From Paenibacillus sp. J23TS9 (GTDB lineage: Bacteria; Bacillota; Bacilli; Paenibacillales; Paenibacillaceae), in contig NZ_BOSG01000001.1 of assembly GCF_018403225.1 (NCBI RefSeq), positions 1 to 64,000 on the forward strand: a stretch of DNA of 64,000 bases, given 5' to 3'. Shown here piece by piece: positions 25,725-35,473 of this stretch. The notes beneath the pieces were generated by a model. The model ran no database searches. It had not been told where the DNA came from and was given only the letters and a program-made list of their open reading frames with translations. The translations under genes were made by a program, and so were the position numbers. Position 1 is the stretch's first letter. The number at the start of each line of letters is the position of its first letter.

Positions 25725-28127
25725 TTGTTTGAATCAAAATATTCATGGCAGGCTCCGGCAGGAACCGAGGAAACGGCCCGAAGCCTGGCGGAGGCGCTCT
25801 CTGTATCACCGTTAACCGCTGCACTGCTTGCCTCAAGAGGTATTGGCAGTGTTGAAGAAGCGGGGATGTTTCTGAACGGGAATCTGGAGACGCTGCATGA
25901 TCCATATTTGCTGCTGGGCATGGAGAAGGCAGTACCCCGTATCCAACAAGCGATTGAAAATGGCGAACATATCCTGATTTATGGGGATTACGATGCCGAT
26001 GGCGTTTCCAGCACTTCATTGATGATCTATTTCATGCGTCATTTGGGAGTTTCCTATGATATCTATATTCCGCATCGCTCTAATGAAGGATACGGTCTGC
26101 ATAACCACGCGCTGGATTGGGCACATCAACAGGGAGTCAGTCTGGTCATTACGGTAGACACCGGCATTAGTGCGGTTGAGCAGATCGCATATGCTAATAC
26201 CCTTGGAATTGACGTCATCGTTACGGATCATCATGAACCTCCAGAGGTGCTTCCGGATGCCTATGCGCTGATCAATCCGAAGCAGCCTGGATGTCCATAT
26301 CCATTTAAAGGGCTAGCTGGCGTCGGAGTGGCGTATAAATTGGCTCAGGCTGTACTGAAAAACCCGCCGGTGGAATGGACCGAAATCGTAGCTATCGGAA
26401 CGATTGCCGATTTGATGCCATTAACGGGGGAGAATCGCATTCTGGTCAGCCGGGGTCTAGAATGTATGCGCCATACATCCTTCCAGGGCATTCACGCGCT
26501 GATGGAAGTGAGCGGGATAAGCATGGGATCCGTAACTTCCACGAATGTAGCATTTGGTATGGCTCCGAGAATCAATGCCAGCGGCCGACTGGATCATGCC
26601 GGTTCGGCGGTGGCATTGCTGACGACAGAGGATAAGGATGAGGCGCAGCGTTTATCACATGCGCTGGATGAGCTGAATAAGGAACGGCAGCAGGTAGTCG
26701 AGGTGATTGTCCAGGAAGCTATGCTGCAGCTGCAGGGCAAAATGTCCGGTGGAACGGTCCCGGATGTCATCGTGCTGGCAGGAGAAGGCTGGAATGTAGG
26801 CGTCGTCGGGATTGTGGCTTCAAAAATCCTTGAACGATATTACCGTCCAGTTATTATTCTGGGCATTGATCCGGAGACAGGTATGTGCAAGGGTTCGGCA
26901 AGATCCATCCCGGGTCTGGATATTTTCGAAGCGTTAACTTCCTGCAAAGAGCTTATGGAGCATTATGGAGGTCACCCATCCGCAGCCGGGATGAGCTTAA
27001 AGCGTGAGCAGCTGCCAGCATTCGAGGACGCGTTGAACCATTATGCTGCAAGAGTGCTTACAGCAGATGACTATACTCCTGTCACCTCTACGGACGGGGA
27101 GTGGAGATTGTCTGATGTTCCACTCTCTGTCATTGATGAGATGGAAATGCTGGCGCCATTCGGAATGGCCAATCCGGTTCCCAAGCTTATTTTTCGTGGC
27201 ACCCAATTAGTGGAGCTTAGGAAGATGGGCAAGGAAGGCAAGCATTTGAAGCTTGTTGTCCGGCAAGGTGGAGCTCGAATTGAAGCTGTTGCTTTTGGCA
27301 GAGGTGATCTGGCAGAGCTGCTTGAAGAAGGTATGACACTTGATTTACTCGGTGAAGTTTCCGTTAATGAATGGAATGGATCGAGAAAGCCGCAGCTGAT
27401 GCTGCAGGATATGAAAATAACGGGTCCGCAGGTATTCGACCTGCGTGATTCCAAAGAGCCTTGGGGAGAAATACAGCGGATTTACGATCAAGTTGCACCT
27501 TATATGCGGCTTGAACATCGACATATCGCAGTTGTGTTTAATCCGCGAATTGAAAGTTCACCCAAAATGAATTTGAATGATTGTACCCTTTGGGTATATG
27601 ATAGTAAGGCTGGAATTTCGGCATTTAACGATGCGGCGAATACTTATGGTAAAGATCAGATCACGACTTTGTTTATGGTTCATGTACCAGACTCTGCAGA
27701 TCAGCTGGATATGCTGCTGGCGTCATTCAGAAACCTCTCCAACGTATTCCTGCTTCATTCGGGACGGAATAAAACAGAGCAGTTGACGATTCCAAGCCGC
27801 GAACAGTTTAAATTGCTGTATGTATTATTGATGCGTTTGGCTGCTGAGCCGATCAGGGAGCAGGAAGCGCTTGCCAGACTTAGTCAGCAGTCTTCCTCAA
27901 CCCTTCGTATGGTAACGATGATGATGGACGTATTTGAAGAGCTTTCGTTTATTGAGCGCCTAGATGGAAATATTGTCGTGATTCCTAAACCGCCGAAGCG
28001 AGAACTTAGCAGTTCAATACATTTCTCTGCACTGGGCAGTTTGGCCGAAATGGAACAGCATTTGGTGTATGCAGGCACTTCGCAGTGTACCAGCTGGGTA
28101 ATTTCCCGTTTGGAAGGTGCAAGCTAA
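25725..28127 (+). CDS. recJ: Single-stranded-DNA-specific exonuclease RecJ
   Basis: 800 residues, TTG start. DHH-family nuclease with GDYDADGVSS (residues 87-96), VTDHHEPP, and the DHHA1 motif MEHYGGHPSAAGM, an OB-type DNA-binding region and a long C-terminal extension typical of Firmicute RecJ. It degrades single-stranded DNA 5' to 3' in recombination and repair. It precedes apt as in Bacillus. Confidence 0.94.
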   Translation: MFESKYSWQAPAGTEETARSLAEALSVSPLTAALLASRGIGSVEEAGMFLNGNLETLHDPYLLLGMEKAVPRIQQAIENGEHILIYGDYDADGVSSTSLMIYFMRHLGVSYDIYIPHRSNEGYGLHNHALDWAHQQGVSLVITVDTGISAVEQIAYANTLGIDVIVTDHHEPPEVLPDAYALINPKQPGCPYPFKGLAGVGVAYKLAQAVLKNPPVEWTEIVAIGTIADLMPLTGENRILVSRGLECMRHTSFQGIHALMEVSGISMGSVTSTNVAFGMAPRINASGRLDHAGSAVALLTTEDKDEAQRLSHALDELNKERQQVVEVIVQEAMLQLQGKMSGGTVPDVIVLAGEGWNVGVVGIVASKILERYYRPVIILGIDPETGMCKGSARSIPGLDIFEALTSCKELMEHYGGHPSAAGMSLKREQLPAFEDALNHYAARVLTADDYTPVTSTDGEWRLSDVPLSVIDEMEMLAPFGMANPVPKLIFRGTQLVELRKMGKEGKHLKLVVRQGGARIEAVAFGRGDLAELLEEGMTLDLLGEVSVNEWNGSRKPQLMLQDMKITGPQVFDLRDSKEPWGEIQRIYDQVAPYMRLEHRHIAVVFNPRIESSPKMNLNDCTLWVYDSKAGISAFNDAANTYGKDQITTLFMVHVPDSADQLDMLLASFRNLSNVFLLHSGRNKTEQLTIPSREQFKLLYVLLMRLAAEPIREQEALARLSQQSSSTLRMVTMMMDVFEELSFIERLDGNIVVIPKPPKRELSSSIHFSALGSLAEMEQHLVYAGTSQCTSWVISRLEGAS

Positions 28128-28169
28128 ACGCATAACCGTTTTTTGTATAATTTTTAGGAGGAGATTATT

Positions 28170-28688
28170 TTGGATTATAAAGAGTACATTCGGGTGATAC
28201 CTGATTTCCCGCAGCCTGGTATCAGCTTTAAAGATATCACGACATTGCTTCAGAACGGGGAGATTTACAAAAAAACCATCAACGAACTTAAAGAGATGGT
28301 TTCCGCTCTGAAAATTGATGTCATTGCTGGTCCCGAGGCGCGCGGATTTGTTGTTGGAGCTCCTCTGGCTTATGCGCTTGGCGTTGGCTTTGCACCGATC
28401 CGTAAAAGCGGGAAGCTTCCATACGAAACGATTGAGGTTGCATATGATCTGGAGTATGGTAAAGACCGTCTGGCCATGCATACCGATGCTATTCACAAAG
28501 GGCAAAATGTCCTGATTGCGGATGACCTGCTGGCCACTGGAGGTACAATCTCCACTTCAGTAGATCTGGTTAAACAGCTTGGCGGCAATGTAGTAGGAGC
28601 TGCATTCCTAATCGAGCTGTCAGCCTTGAACGGTCGTGCTAAACTGCCGGGCGTTGAAGTGTTCTCTTTAATGACATACGAAGACTAA
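28170..28688 (+). CDS. apt: Adenine phosphoribosyltransferase
   Basis: 172 residues, TTG start 6 bases after AGGAGGAG. It makes AMP from adenine and PRPP. The PRPP-binding motif is VLIADDLLATGGT; the N-terminal FPQPGISFKDITTL and GPEARGFVVGAPLA are diagnostic. It lies 42 bases after recJ. Confidence 0.96.
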   Translation: MDYKEYIRVIPDFPQPGISFKDITTLLQNGEIYKKTINELKEMVSALKIDVIAGPEARGFVVGAPLAYALGVGFAPIRKSGKLPYETIEVAYDLEYGKDRLAMHTDAIHKGQNVLIADDLLATGGTISTSVDLVKQLGGNVVGAAFLIELSALNGRAKLPGVEVFSLMTYED

Positions 28689-28729
28689 TACAAGCATTCG
28701 ATTACGGGAACTGTGTTTCCCGGGAAATA

Positions 28730-28771
28730 AAATACCTTTAGGCCAACTTAGGCCTGAGGGTATTTTTTTTG
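28730..28771 (+). terminator. Terminator after apt
   Basis: AAATACC and GGTATTT close a stem that includes TAGGCC / GGCCTA, then eight T. Confidence 0.85.
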
Positions 28772-28889
28772 ATTAAAAGCTCACAAAAGTGCAGCAAATC
28801 AGGATGTAATTATTTTAACTTCAAAGTAATGCATATACACTGGAAAAAGGAGAAAATATCCGCGTTAATCAACTAAATAGAAAAAGAAC

Positions 28890-28956
28890 TTTTTTATTCG
28901 GACTATATTTGCTATAATTTCCCTTGAAAGCGGTTTAATAACGGAATTATCCGTTA
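28890..28956 (+). promoter_or_regulatory. Promoter, cre-like site and operator before the ABC importer
   Basis: A -10 TATAAT at 28913-28918 has only a T-rich -35 region at 28890-28895. TGAAAGCGGTTTAA at 28925-28938 matches the CcpA cre consensus except at two positions and lies where a bound repressor would block transcription. An inverted repeat TAACGGA-ATTA-TCCGTTA at 28939-28956 follows and may bind a dedicated regulator. The rest of the 327-bp gap holds only the apt terminator. Confidence 0.5.
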
Positions 28957-29015
28957 ATTGTCATTGTTGTCGCTGGATATAATCTTTTATTAATCATGTA
29001 AAGGGAGCCGAGAAA

Positions 29016-30293
29016 ATGAAAAAGAGCAAAAAGGGAATGGTAATCACTTTATTGTCTGTTTTATTGCTGTCCTTCATGTTGAGTGCTTGCGGGGGAGAGA
29101 AATCAGGACAAATGGGAAGCGGCAAGGGCGATCCCGTCAAGCTGGAGTTTTGGACGATTTCACTACAGCCCACCTTTACCGATTATTTCAACAAATTGAT
29201 CGCAGATTATGAGAAGACACATGAGGGAGTGATCATCGACTGGAAGGATTATCCTTACGACGCCGTTACCAACAAGCTTCTGACCAGTATCGCAAGCGGC
29301 AGCAGTCCTGATGTGGTGAATCTGAATACAGAGTTCGCCAGTCAGATGGGTTCCAAGGGAGCGGTTGTAGATCTTAATCAGTTTCTAACGGATGAGCAGA
29401 AGCAATCCTATTTTGACGGCATCTTTAATTCTACGGTTATTGATGGAAAAGCTTATGCCTTGCCATGGTATACCGGTACCGAGGTGCTGTTTATGAATAC
29501 TAAAATCGTCAAGGATGCCGGTCTTGACCCTGCCAACCCTCCAAAATCGCAGGATGAACTGGTCGCTTGGGCGAAGCAGATCAAGGAAAAAACAGGCAAA
29601 ACCGGTTATTCCACGCAGTGGGTTTCGAACCTGTTTCCTAAGGAAGGAATTAAGATTCTAAACGATGACAAATCGGCGGCGGTATTCAATACACCGGAAA
29701 CGAAAACGATTCTGGAAAATATAAAGAAGAAAATTGTGGATGGCGTCATTATGAAGGAAGACGTTCCTTTTACGAAGCAGATTCAGTATTACTCCAGCGA
29801 GCAGGTGGCTTTTGAGATCGCAGGTCCGACGTTCATTAACTTTCTGAAAACCTCTGCGCCGGATGTGTATAAAAATACGATTGCAGTTCCTATGCCAACA
29901 GGCAAAGCAGATGTACGTCTGTCCAACAGCATGGATGTTGTGGTTCCCGGTAAATCGAAGCATCAAAAAGAAGCGGTAGAATTTGCAGCATTTATTACCA
30001 ATGCAGATAACCAAACGGCTTTCTCCAAAGCAGCCAATACCCTCCCATCTACCAAAGAATCGATTAAGGATCCGTTCTTTACTGCATCGGATAATACGCT
30101 GGAGTCCCAGGCTAAGATCGCATCCGCCAACAGTTTGGATAAAGCAGTTGACTACATGGTAGGTGTACCGAATGCATCCGATATCAACTCGGCAATAGCC
30201 AGAGGCTTGCAGAAAATCATGCTGAATGACGCGGATCTTCAAGCCACCCTGGATGCCATGGAGCAGGAAGTCAATCAGGTGTTGAAAAAATAA
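29016..30293 (+). CDS. ABC importer sugar-type substrate-binding lipoprotein
   Basis: 425 residues. The signal peptide ends in the lipobox LSAC with the lipid-bearing Cys25. The mature part is a family 1 extracellular solute-binding protein (VKLEFWTISLQPTFTDYFNKL, ALPWYTGTEVLFMNTKI). It captures a carbohydrate outside the membrane for the two permeases encoded next. The ATPase is not encoded here, which is usual for Firmicutes that share an MsmK-type ATPase. Ligand unknown. Confidence 0.92.
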   Translation: MKKSKKGMVITLLSVLLLSFMLSACGGEKSGQMGSGKGDPVKLEFWTISLQPTFTDYFNKLIADYEKTHEGVIIDWKDYPYDAVTNKLLTSIASGSSPDVVNLNTEFASQMGSKGAVVDLNQFLTDEQKQSYFDGIFNSTVIDGKAYALPWYTGTEVLFMNTKIVKDAGLDPANPPKSQDELVAWAKQIKEKTGKTGYSTQWVSNLFPKEGIKILNDDKSAAVFNTPETKTILENIKKKIVDGVIMKEDVPFTKQIQYYSSEQVAFEIAGPTFINFLKTSAPDVYKNTIAVPMPTGKADVRLSNSMDVVVPGKSKHQKEAVEFAAFITNADNQTAFSKAANTLPSTKESIKDPFFTASDNTLESQAKIASANSLDKAVDYMVGVPNASDINSAIARGLQKIMLNDADLQATLDAMEQEVNQVLKK

Positions 30294-30341
30294 TGCCTTT
30301 TCGTACGCAAGATTTTCGTAAAATAGGACGGTGAATACAGC

Positions 30342-31223
30342 ATGAAGAGATGGGTGTGGACAGAATCCTATACAGCATGGGCCTTTATGGCCCCTGGACT
30401 GGCTCTCATTGCCGTGTTTGTGTTTTGGCCGATTATATACGGAATTCCGCTGTCGTTTACCGACTATTCCGTCATTTCCGAAACGCATTACGTGGGCTTT
30501 GATAACTTCGTCACCGCATTTCATGATAAAAACTTTTTGATATCTCTCTGGAACTCGCTCTTGTACGTCATCATCGTACCGATCATCCAAATCATTTCGA
30601 TCATGATGGCCATCCTGGTGAACGGGAAAATACCAGGCGTGAAAATATTCCGTACGGCATATTACATACCTGTTGTGACTTCCATGGTTGCCGTTGCCCT
30701 GATTTGGAGCTGGCTGCTGAGCAATAACGGTGTAGTCAATTTCTTTCTGCTTAAGCTTGGACTGATTAATGATCAGGTTGCGTGGCTGTCAACGAGCAGT
30801 ACGGCTTTGTTTGTCCTGATGTTCATTACGATGTGGAAGGGCCTCGGATATTACATGATGCTGTATCTCGCCGGTCTGCAGGGCATTCCTTCGGATTTGT
30901 ATGAAGCTGCCAGAGTGGATGGTGCCAGCCGCTGGCGTGTAATTTGGAGCATTACGATTCCGCTGCTGCGGCCGCATATCCTGTTCTGTACGCTCATCTC
31001 GCTGATGGGTGCCATCCGTGTCTTTGATGAGGTGTATATCTTGACCAAGGGTGGTCCGGGTACCTCGACGCTAACCTCAAGCGTGTACATTTTTCAAAAG
31101 GGCCTGGAGCAGTTTAACTTCGGCTATGCATCGGCACTGGGGCTGATCGTCAGCATCCTTGTCGGTGTGCTCAGTGTGCTTGTGTTCCGGTTCAACCAGA
31201 AAGGCGGTGTCAATCCATATTGA
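30342..31223 (+). CDS. ABC sugar permease (MalF type)
   Basis: 293 residues with six membrane helices. The ATPase-contact loop is YEAARVDGASRWRVIWSI, with the full EAA-x3-G form. It follows the binding protein by 48 bases and its stop shares one base with the next permease's ATG. Confidence 0.93.
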   Translation: MKRWVWTESYTAWAFMAPGLALIAVFVFWPIIYGIPLSFTDYSVISETHYVGFDNFVTAFHDKNFLISLWNSLLYVIIVPIIQIISIMMAILVNGKIPGVKIFRTAYYIPVVTSMVAVALIWSWLLSNNGVVNFFLLKLGLINDQVAWLSTSSTALFVLMFITMWKGLGYYMMLYLAGLQGIPSDLYEAARVDGASRWRVIWSITIPLLRPHILFCTLISLMGAIRVFDEVYILTKGGPGTSTLTSSVYIFQKGLEQFNFGYASALGLIVSILVGVLSVLVFRFNQKGGVNPY

Positions 31224-32068
31224 TGAGTGCGACCCTTCGACCGAAAAAATCGATTGCCGGAATTCGGCTGGCTGTTGTTTATGTATTGCTGCTGGCGCTC
31301 GCTTTGTTTATGATGGGACCGTTTTTGTGGCTGCTCAGCGTTTCGCTCATGCCGGGCAAAAATGTGTTCTCCAATCCTCCGGCCATATTGCCGACGTTTA
31401 TTGATTTTGATAACTACGTGAAAGTCTGGCAGTTTATGAATTTTCCGAAATACATCTATAATACGGTGGTCATTACAGCCCTAGGCGTGATTTTTAATGT
31501 GATTCTGGCTGCTCTGACGGCCTATCCGCTAGCGACCTTTCGCTTCAAAGGCAGAAACCTGGTATTTACGCTGCTGATCGCCACCATGGTCATACCATCC
31601 TCCACAGCGATGATCGTACATTATTTAACCATCCAGTGGCTTCACTTGACGGGTTCTTTCCTGGGGGTGGTCCTGCCCTCCGCCGTATCCGTATTTAATA
31701 TTTTTCTGATGCGTCAGACCTTTCTCGGTATTCCATCGGATGTTCGTGATTCGGGCAAAATGGACGGCGCGTCTGAATTCCGGATATGGCTGCAGCTGGT
31801 TCTACCGCTCGTCAAACCGGCCATTGCGGTCATTTCCCTGCTCGAGATGATGGCCTTCTGGAATAACTTTCTGTGGCCGATTGTCGTGCTTGACGATCCG
31901 CAAAAATATCCGCTTGCCGCAGCACTGACCTTTTTGAACGGACAATTCTCCTATAATTTTGGTTGGATCGCAGCAGGTACAATGATTTCTGTAATTCCGA
32001 TTATCACCGTATTTCTGTTCACCCAGCGCTATTATATGGAGGGCATTGCAGGGGCTGTAAAAGGATAG
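31223..32068 (+). CDS. ABC sugar permease (MalG type)
   Basis: 281 residues with six membrane helices, partner of the preceding permease. The EAA loop is modified: RDSGKMDGASEFRIWLQ has DSG where EAA is usual, but keeps the Gly at the end. The start is the ATG overlapping the previous stop; a TTG just before it is an alternative. Confidence 0.92.
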   Translation: MSATLRPKKSIAGIRLAVVYVLLLALALFMMGPFLWLLSVSLMPGKNVFSNPPAILPTFIDFDNYVKVWQFMNFPKYIYNTVVITALGVIFNVILAALTAYPLATFRFKGRNLVFTLLIATMVIPSSTAMIVHYLTIQWLHLTGSFLGVVLPSAVSVFNIFLMRQTFLGIPSDVRDSGKMDGASEFRIWLQLVLPLVKPAIAVISLLEMMAFWNNFLWPIVVLDDPQKYPLAAALTFLNGQFSYNFGWIAAGTMISVIPIITVFLFTQRYYMEGIAGAVKG

Positions 32069-32130
32069 ACATTTAAAAGCTTTAGAAGGGAACATTGACT
32101 ATAAATCAAGTCCAAAGGGAGCTAACAACG

Positions 32131-33666
32131 ATGGGGAAACTGGACAAAATCGCCTTTGTTCCACTGGATGAACGGCCGTGCAATTACGAATTTCCTTATC
32201 TTCTTGCACAAGGAACAGGAATTCATATGGCACGTCCACCGATGGAAATGATGGGGCTCAAAAAAAGACCGGGGGACACAGACCGGCTGTGGAGCTGGCT
32301 GGAGGAGCAGTCTATGGATGCGGACGGAGCCGTCATTTCACTCGATACTTTGCTGTACGGCGGCATTATTCCTTCGAGGCTGCATGATCTGGAGCATCCG
32401 CAAGTGGCAGAGCGACTTCAAAGACTCCGGGGTTTGAAAGAGCGGAATCCGGATCTCCAAATATTTGCCTTTCAGCTCATTATGCGCTGTCCGCAATATT
32501 CGATTGCCGATGAGGAACCGGATTACTACGCCGATTGGGGACGGGAGATTTTCCGGAAAGGGTATATCAGCCATCGTTCGGAGCTGGGAATTGCAACGGG
32601 GGAAGAACTGGAGGAACTGTCAGATATCGAGAAGCGTCTCCCGGCTGAAATTCTGGAGGATTATATGCACCGCAGATCCGTCAATATTGGTGTGATCCGA
32701 GATGTTCTTGACCTGATTGCAGGAGGGGGAATCGATTTTATGATTTTCCCTCAGGATGACTCGGCGCCATATGGGCATACCGCCAAGGATCAACAGAAGG
32801 TAAGAGCCATGATTTCGGAGCTTGATCTGGAGCTTACAACCTATATGTACCCAGGTGCGGACGAGGTTGGATGCACTCTCCTGGCCAGAATGATAAATAA
32901 CAGTACGCACCAAGTACCGCTCGTTTATCCGCGGATGTCGGCGGTGCAGGGGCCGTTTGTTACACCGTTATATGAGGATCGATTCTTTTACGAAAGCTTG
33001 AAGTATCAGATTATGGCTGCTGGCGGCCTAATTACGTCCTCGGCGGAAGAGGCAGACCTGATTCTGATTGTGAATACGCCCGGTGAAACGATGATGGAAG
33101 CCGAATCACAAAAGCATGCTTTCTTCAGCTATGATGTATATCGGAATATTATCGAGTTGGTGGAGTATGGTAATTACATGCTGCGTCACAAAGGCAAGCC
33201 TGTGGCTGCAGCCGATGTCGGATACGCCAATGGCGCGGATCTGAAGCTGCTTAAGCTGCTGAAGCAAAAGGAAATGCTATTCGACCTAGCCGGTTATGCT
33301 GGCTGGAATACAAGCTCGAATACACTTGGAACCGTCATCGCCCAATCGATGCTGTATCTGCATTACGGGCGGACTTCGCAGCATCTGGATTTTTTGGCGC
33401 TGCGCTATGCGGAAGATCTCTGCTATTGTTCCGTTGTAAGGATGGGGCTGAACCAGGGTGAAGTCGAAGCGATGGGGCTAAGTAAATTCGAGCTGGATGG
33501 TCAGAGAGGCGAGGTTTCCCGGATGGTGCGGAAGCGGCTTGTTCAAGAGCTGGAGGAACGAATTAATGGAGAAAAAGGCCGCGTTGAGATCACGGATTGC
33601 TATATGCCATGGAACCGGACCTTTGAAGTAGGCCTCAGCGTACGCTATCATCTCTGCGAACAATAG
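32131..33666 (+). CDS. DUF4127 family protein
   Basis: 511 residues starting MGKLDKIAFV after AAAGGGAGC. The N-terminus KIAFVPLDERPCNYEFPY and internal SLDTLLYGGIIPSRLH, FPQDDSAPYGHTAKDQ and DVGYANGAD are typical of DUF4127 (PF13552). No signal peptide, so cytosolic. The family has no established activity that I know of. The conserved Asp, Glu and His clusters look enzymatic. It ends the ABC-importer operon 62 bases after the permease, so it probably handles the imported sugar or glycoconjugate. Confidence 0.85.
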   Translation: MGKLDKIAFVPLDERPCNYEFPYLLAQGTGIHMARPPMEMMGLKKRPGDTDRLWSWLEEQSMDADGAVISLDTLLYGGIIPSRLHDLEHPQVAERLQRLRGLKERNPDLQIFAFQLIMRCPQYSIADEEPDYYADWGREIFRKGYISHRSELGIATGEELEELSDIEKRLPAEILEDYMHRRSVNIGVIRDVLDLIAGGGIDFMIFPQDDSAPYGHTAKDQQKVRAMISELDLELTTYMYPGADEVGCTLLARMINNSTHQVPLVYPRMSAVQGPFVTPLYEDRFFYESLKYQIMAAGGLITSSAEEADLILIVNTPGETMMEAESQKHAFFSYDVYRNIIELVEYGNYMLRHKGKPVAAADVGYANGADLKLLKLLKQKEMLFDLAGYAGWNTSSNTLGTVIAQSMLYLHYGRTSQHLDFLALRYAEDLCYCSVVRMGLNQGEVEAMGLSKFELDGQRGEVSRMVRKRLVQELEERINGEKGRVEITDCYMPWNRTFEVGLSVRYHLCEQ

Positions 33667-33717
33667 CTGACATATGACATACTTTCCCAGAGAAGGACTT
33701 ATACATCCGAAATAAAG

Positions 33718-33767
33718 AAAAAAGAGCCGGCAGCGCTCCCTGACAGGGGCTTGTCCGGCTCTTTTTT
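33718..33767. terminator. Bidirectional terminator between DUF4127 and uraA
   Basis: AAAAAAGAGCCGG and CCGGCTCTTTTTT flank a loop containing a second small hairpin (GCTCCCTGACAGGGGC). Confidence 0.93.
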
Positions 33768-33891
33768 ATGGTTATCAATCGAATCAATTTCATAATACCT
33801 TACGCTGCTTCAATCAAGGCCATATAAAGATCCAATTTATTGGTCTATATATAGTTTCAATTTTATCGTTTTAGTGAGTTATGAAATGGAT

Positions 33892-35196
33892 TCAATCAGG
33901 AATCTTTTCGACGAGCTCGTCGTCTTTATCGTTAGAGAGTCCCAGCACCTCGATCAGTTTGAAGAACAGGCTGAGTACAATACCTACAATCGTAGCCAGT
34001 GCCATGCCTTTCAAATGAACATTGCCAATATCCAGCTGTACGCCGCTGATGCCGACTACAAGCACGAGCGTGGCAAGCAGCATGTTGGTTGGCTTGGAGA
34101 AATCAACCTTTTGCTCAACGAAGATCCGCAGACCTGAAGCCGCAATGACGCCGAACAGAAGCAATGACACGCCGCCCATGACAGGTACAGGAATGTTGGA
34201 AATGATAGAGGAGAAAGTTCCTGAGAAAGAAAGTAGTATTGCAATGATTGCGGCACCACCAATGACAAACACGGAGTAAACCTTGGTTAATGCCATAACA
34301 CCGATATTTTCCCCATAGGTCGTATTGGGAGTGGAGCCCACGAATCCGGAAATAATGGTGGAAATACCGTTACCCAGAAGGGATCGGTTAAGTCCGGGAT
34401 CTTTGGACAAGTCTTTACCAACGATATTACTGGTCACAAGCAGGTGTCCGATGTGTTCAACGATAACGACAAGGGATACGGGAATGATAGTGAGAATTGC
34501 CGTCATATCAAAAACAGGGGTCGTTAAGGTAGGGGCGGAGAAGAAATGAGCGTCTGCAATAGCTCCCTTGTTAATCATGCCAGGCATAAAGTAAGCCATA
34601 ACATACCCAGTTACAATACCAATCAGAATGTGGATGATTTTAGGGAAACCGCGGAACAGTACAGCTCCGATGACGGTAACGCCAAGTGTCGTCATGGAGA
34701 GGATGACAGCATTTGGGTTGAACCAATCCGCCGATGCACCACCCTGTGGAATAATTCCAGCCATACCGGCTGCGGTTGGAACGAGTTCAAGGCCGATAGT
34801 AGCAACAATGGCACCCATGGCAGCTGGAGGGAAAACGACATCAATCCAGCGTGTTCCGGCATACTGTACAATAAGTCCGACAGCGACAAAGATGACACCG
34901 GTTACGATAAAGGCACCGAGAGCTAGCGGATAATTGTCCGTATTATCTAACAAGACGGATTGTACCGGAGCAATAAAGGCGAAGCTTGAACCGAGGTATG
35001 CGGGGATTTTTCCGCGGCAGATCAAAATGTAAAGCAGGGTTCCGATTCCGTTCATTAGCAAAATCATACCAGGGTCTACATGAAACAGGTTTGGTACGAG
35101 CACCGTACTGCCGAACATGGCGAACAGGTGCTGCAGGCTGAGAAGGAATCCCGGACCCAAGGGAAGCCTTTCATTAACTTGAATTTCGCGTTGCAA
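33892..35196 (-). CDS. uraA: Uracil permease, NCS2 family
   Basis: 434 residues from a TTG start with GGGAG 8 bases upstream; the upstream in-frame ATG has no binding site. Fourteen membrane segments with the NCS2 uracil-type motifs AYLGSSFAFIAPV and VIVEHIGHLLVTSNI, and GFVGSTPNTTYGENIGVMA near the substrate site. It imports uracil with protons. It stands alone on the minus strand; I see no PyrR-type attenuator ahead of it. Confidence 0.92.
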   Translation of the reverse strand: MQREIQVNERLPLGPGFLLSLQHLFAMFGSTVLVPNLFHVDPGMILLMNGIGTLLYILICRGKIPAYLGSSFAFIAPVQSVLLDNTDNYPLALGAFIVTGVIFVAVGLIVQYAGTRWIDVVFPPAAMGAIVATIGLELVPTAAGMAGIIPQGGASADWFNPNAVILSMTTLGVTVIGAVLFRGFPKIIHILIGIVTGYVMAYFMPGMINKGAIADAHFFSAPTLTTPVFDMTAILTIIPVSLVVIVEHIGHLLVTSNIVGKDLSKDPGLNRSLLGNGISTIISGFVGSTPNTTYGENIGVMALTKVYSVFVIGGAAIIAILLSFSGTFSSIISNIPVPVMGGVSLLLFGVIAASGLRIFVEQKVDFSKPTNMLLATLVLVVGISGVQLDIGNVHLKGMALATIVGIVLSLFFKLIEVLGLSNDKDDELVEKIPD

Positions 35197-35473
35197 TAAG
35201 CTCACTCCCAATAAAAGATTTCGTATCTCGAATTGCATTCAATCTAGATTAGCCAGAAAACCGACATTTTTCAATCATTTTTTTATCAAAAAATGAGGAA
35301 ATGCCAAAAAATGAAGTTTGTTGCCCCAGCGCTTCCTGTTCCTGGCAAGAAATATTGACGTAGAGCCTTCCAAGCGTCATAATTATATAAAATCTTGTTT
35401 GAACCGGGAACCTGCTAAAGATGAAACGTCAGCGGGTTCTATTTCATATAGAAGGGAAACGGAAACGACTAGA

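Noticed and set aside
34546..34933. Plus-strand frames of 101 and 126 codons opposite uraA
   Set aside because: They are shadows of the membrane-protein gene; no ribosome binding site or family resemblance.
35197..35473. Extended N-terminus for relA or uraA in the divergent gap
   Set aside because: The upstream in-frame starts (35318 for relA, 35238 for uraA) have no ribosome binding site, and the added residues do not match the families.
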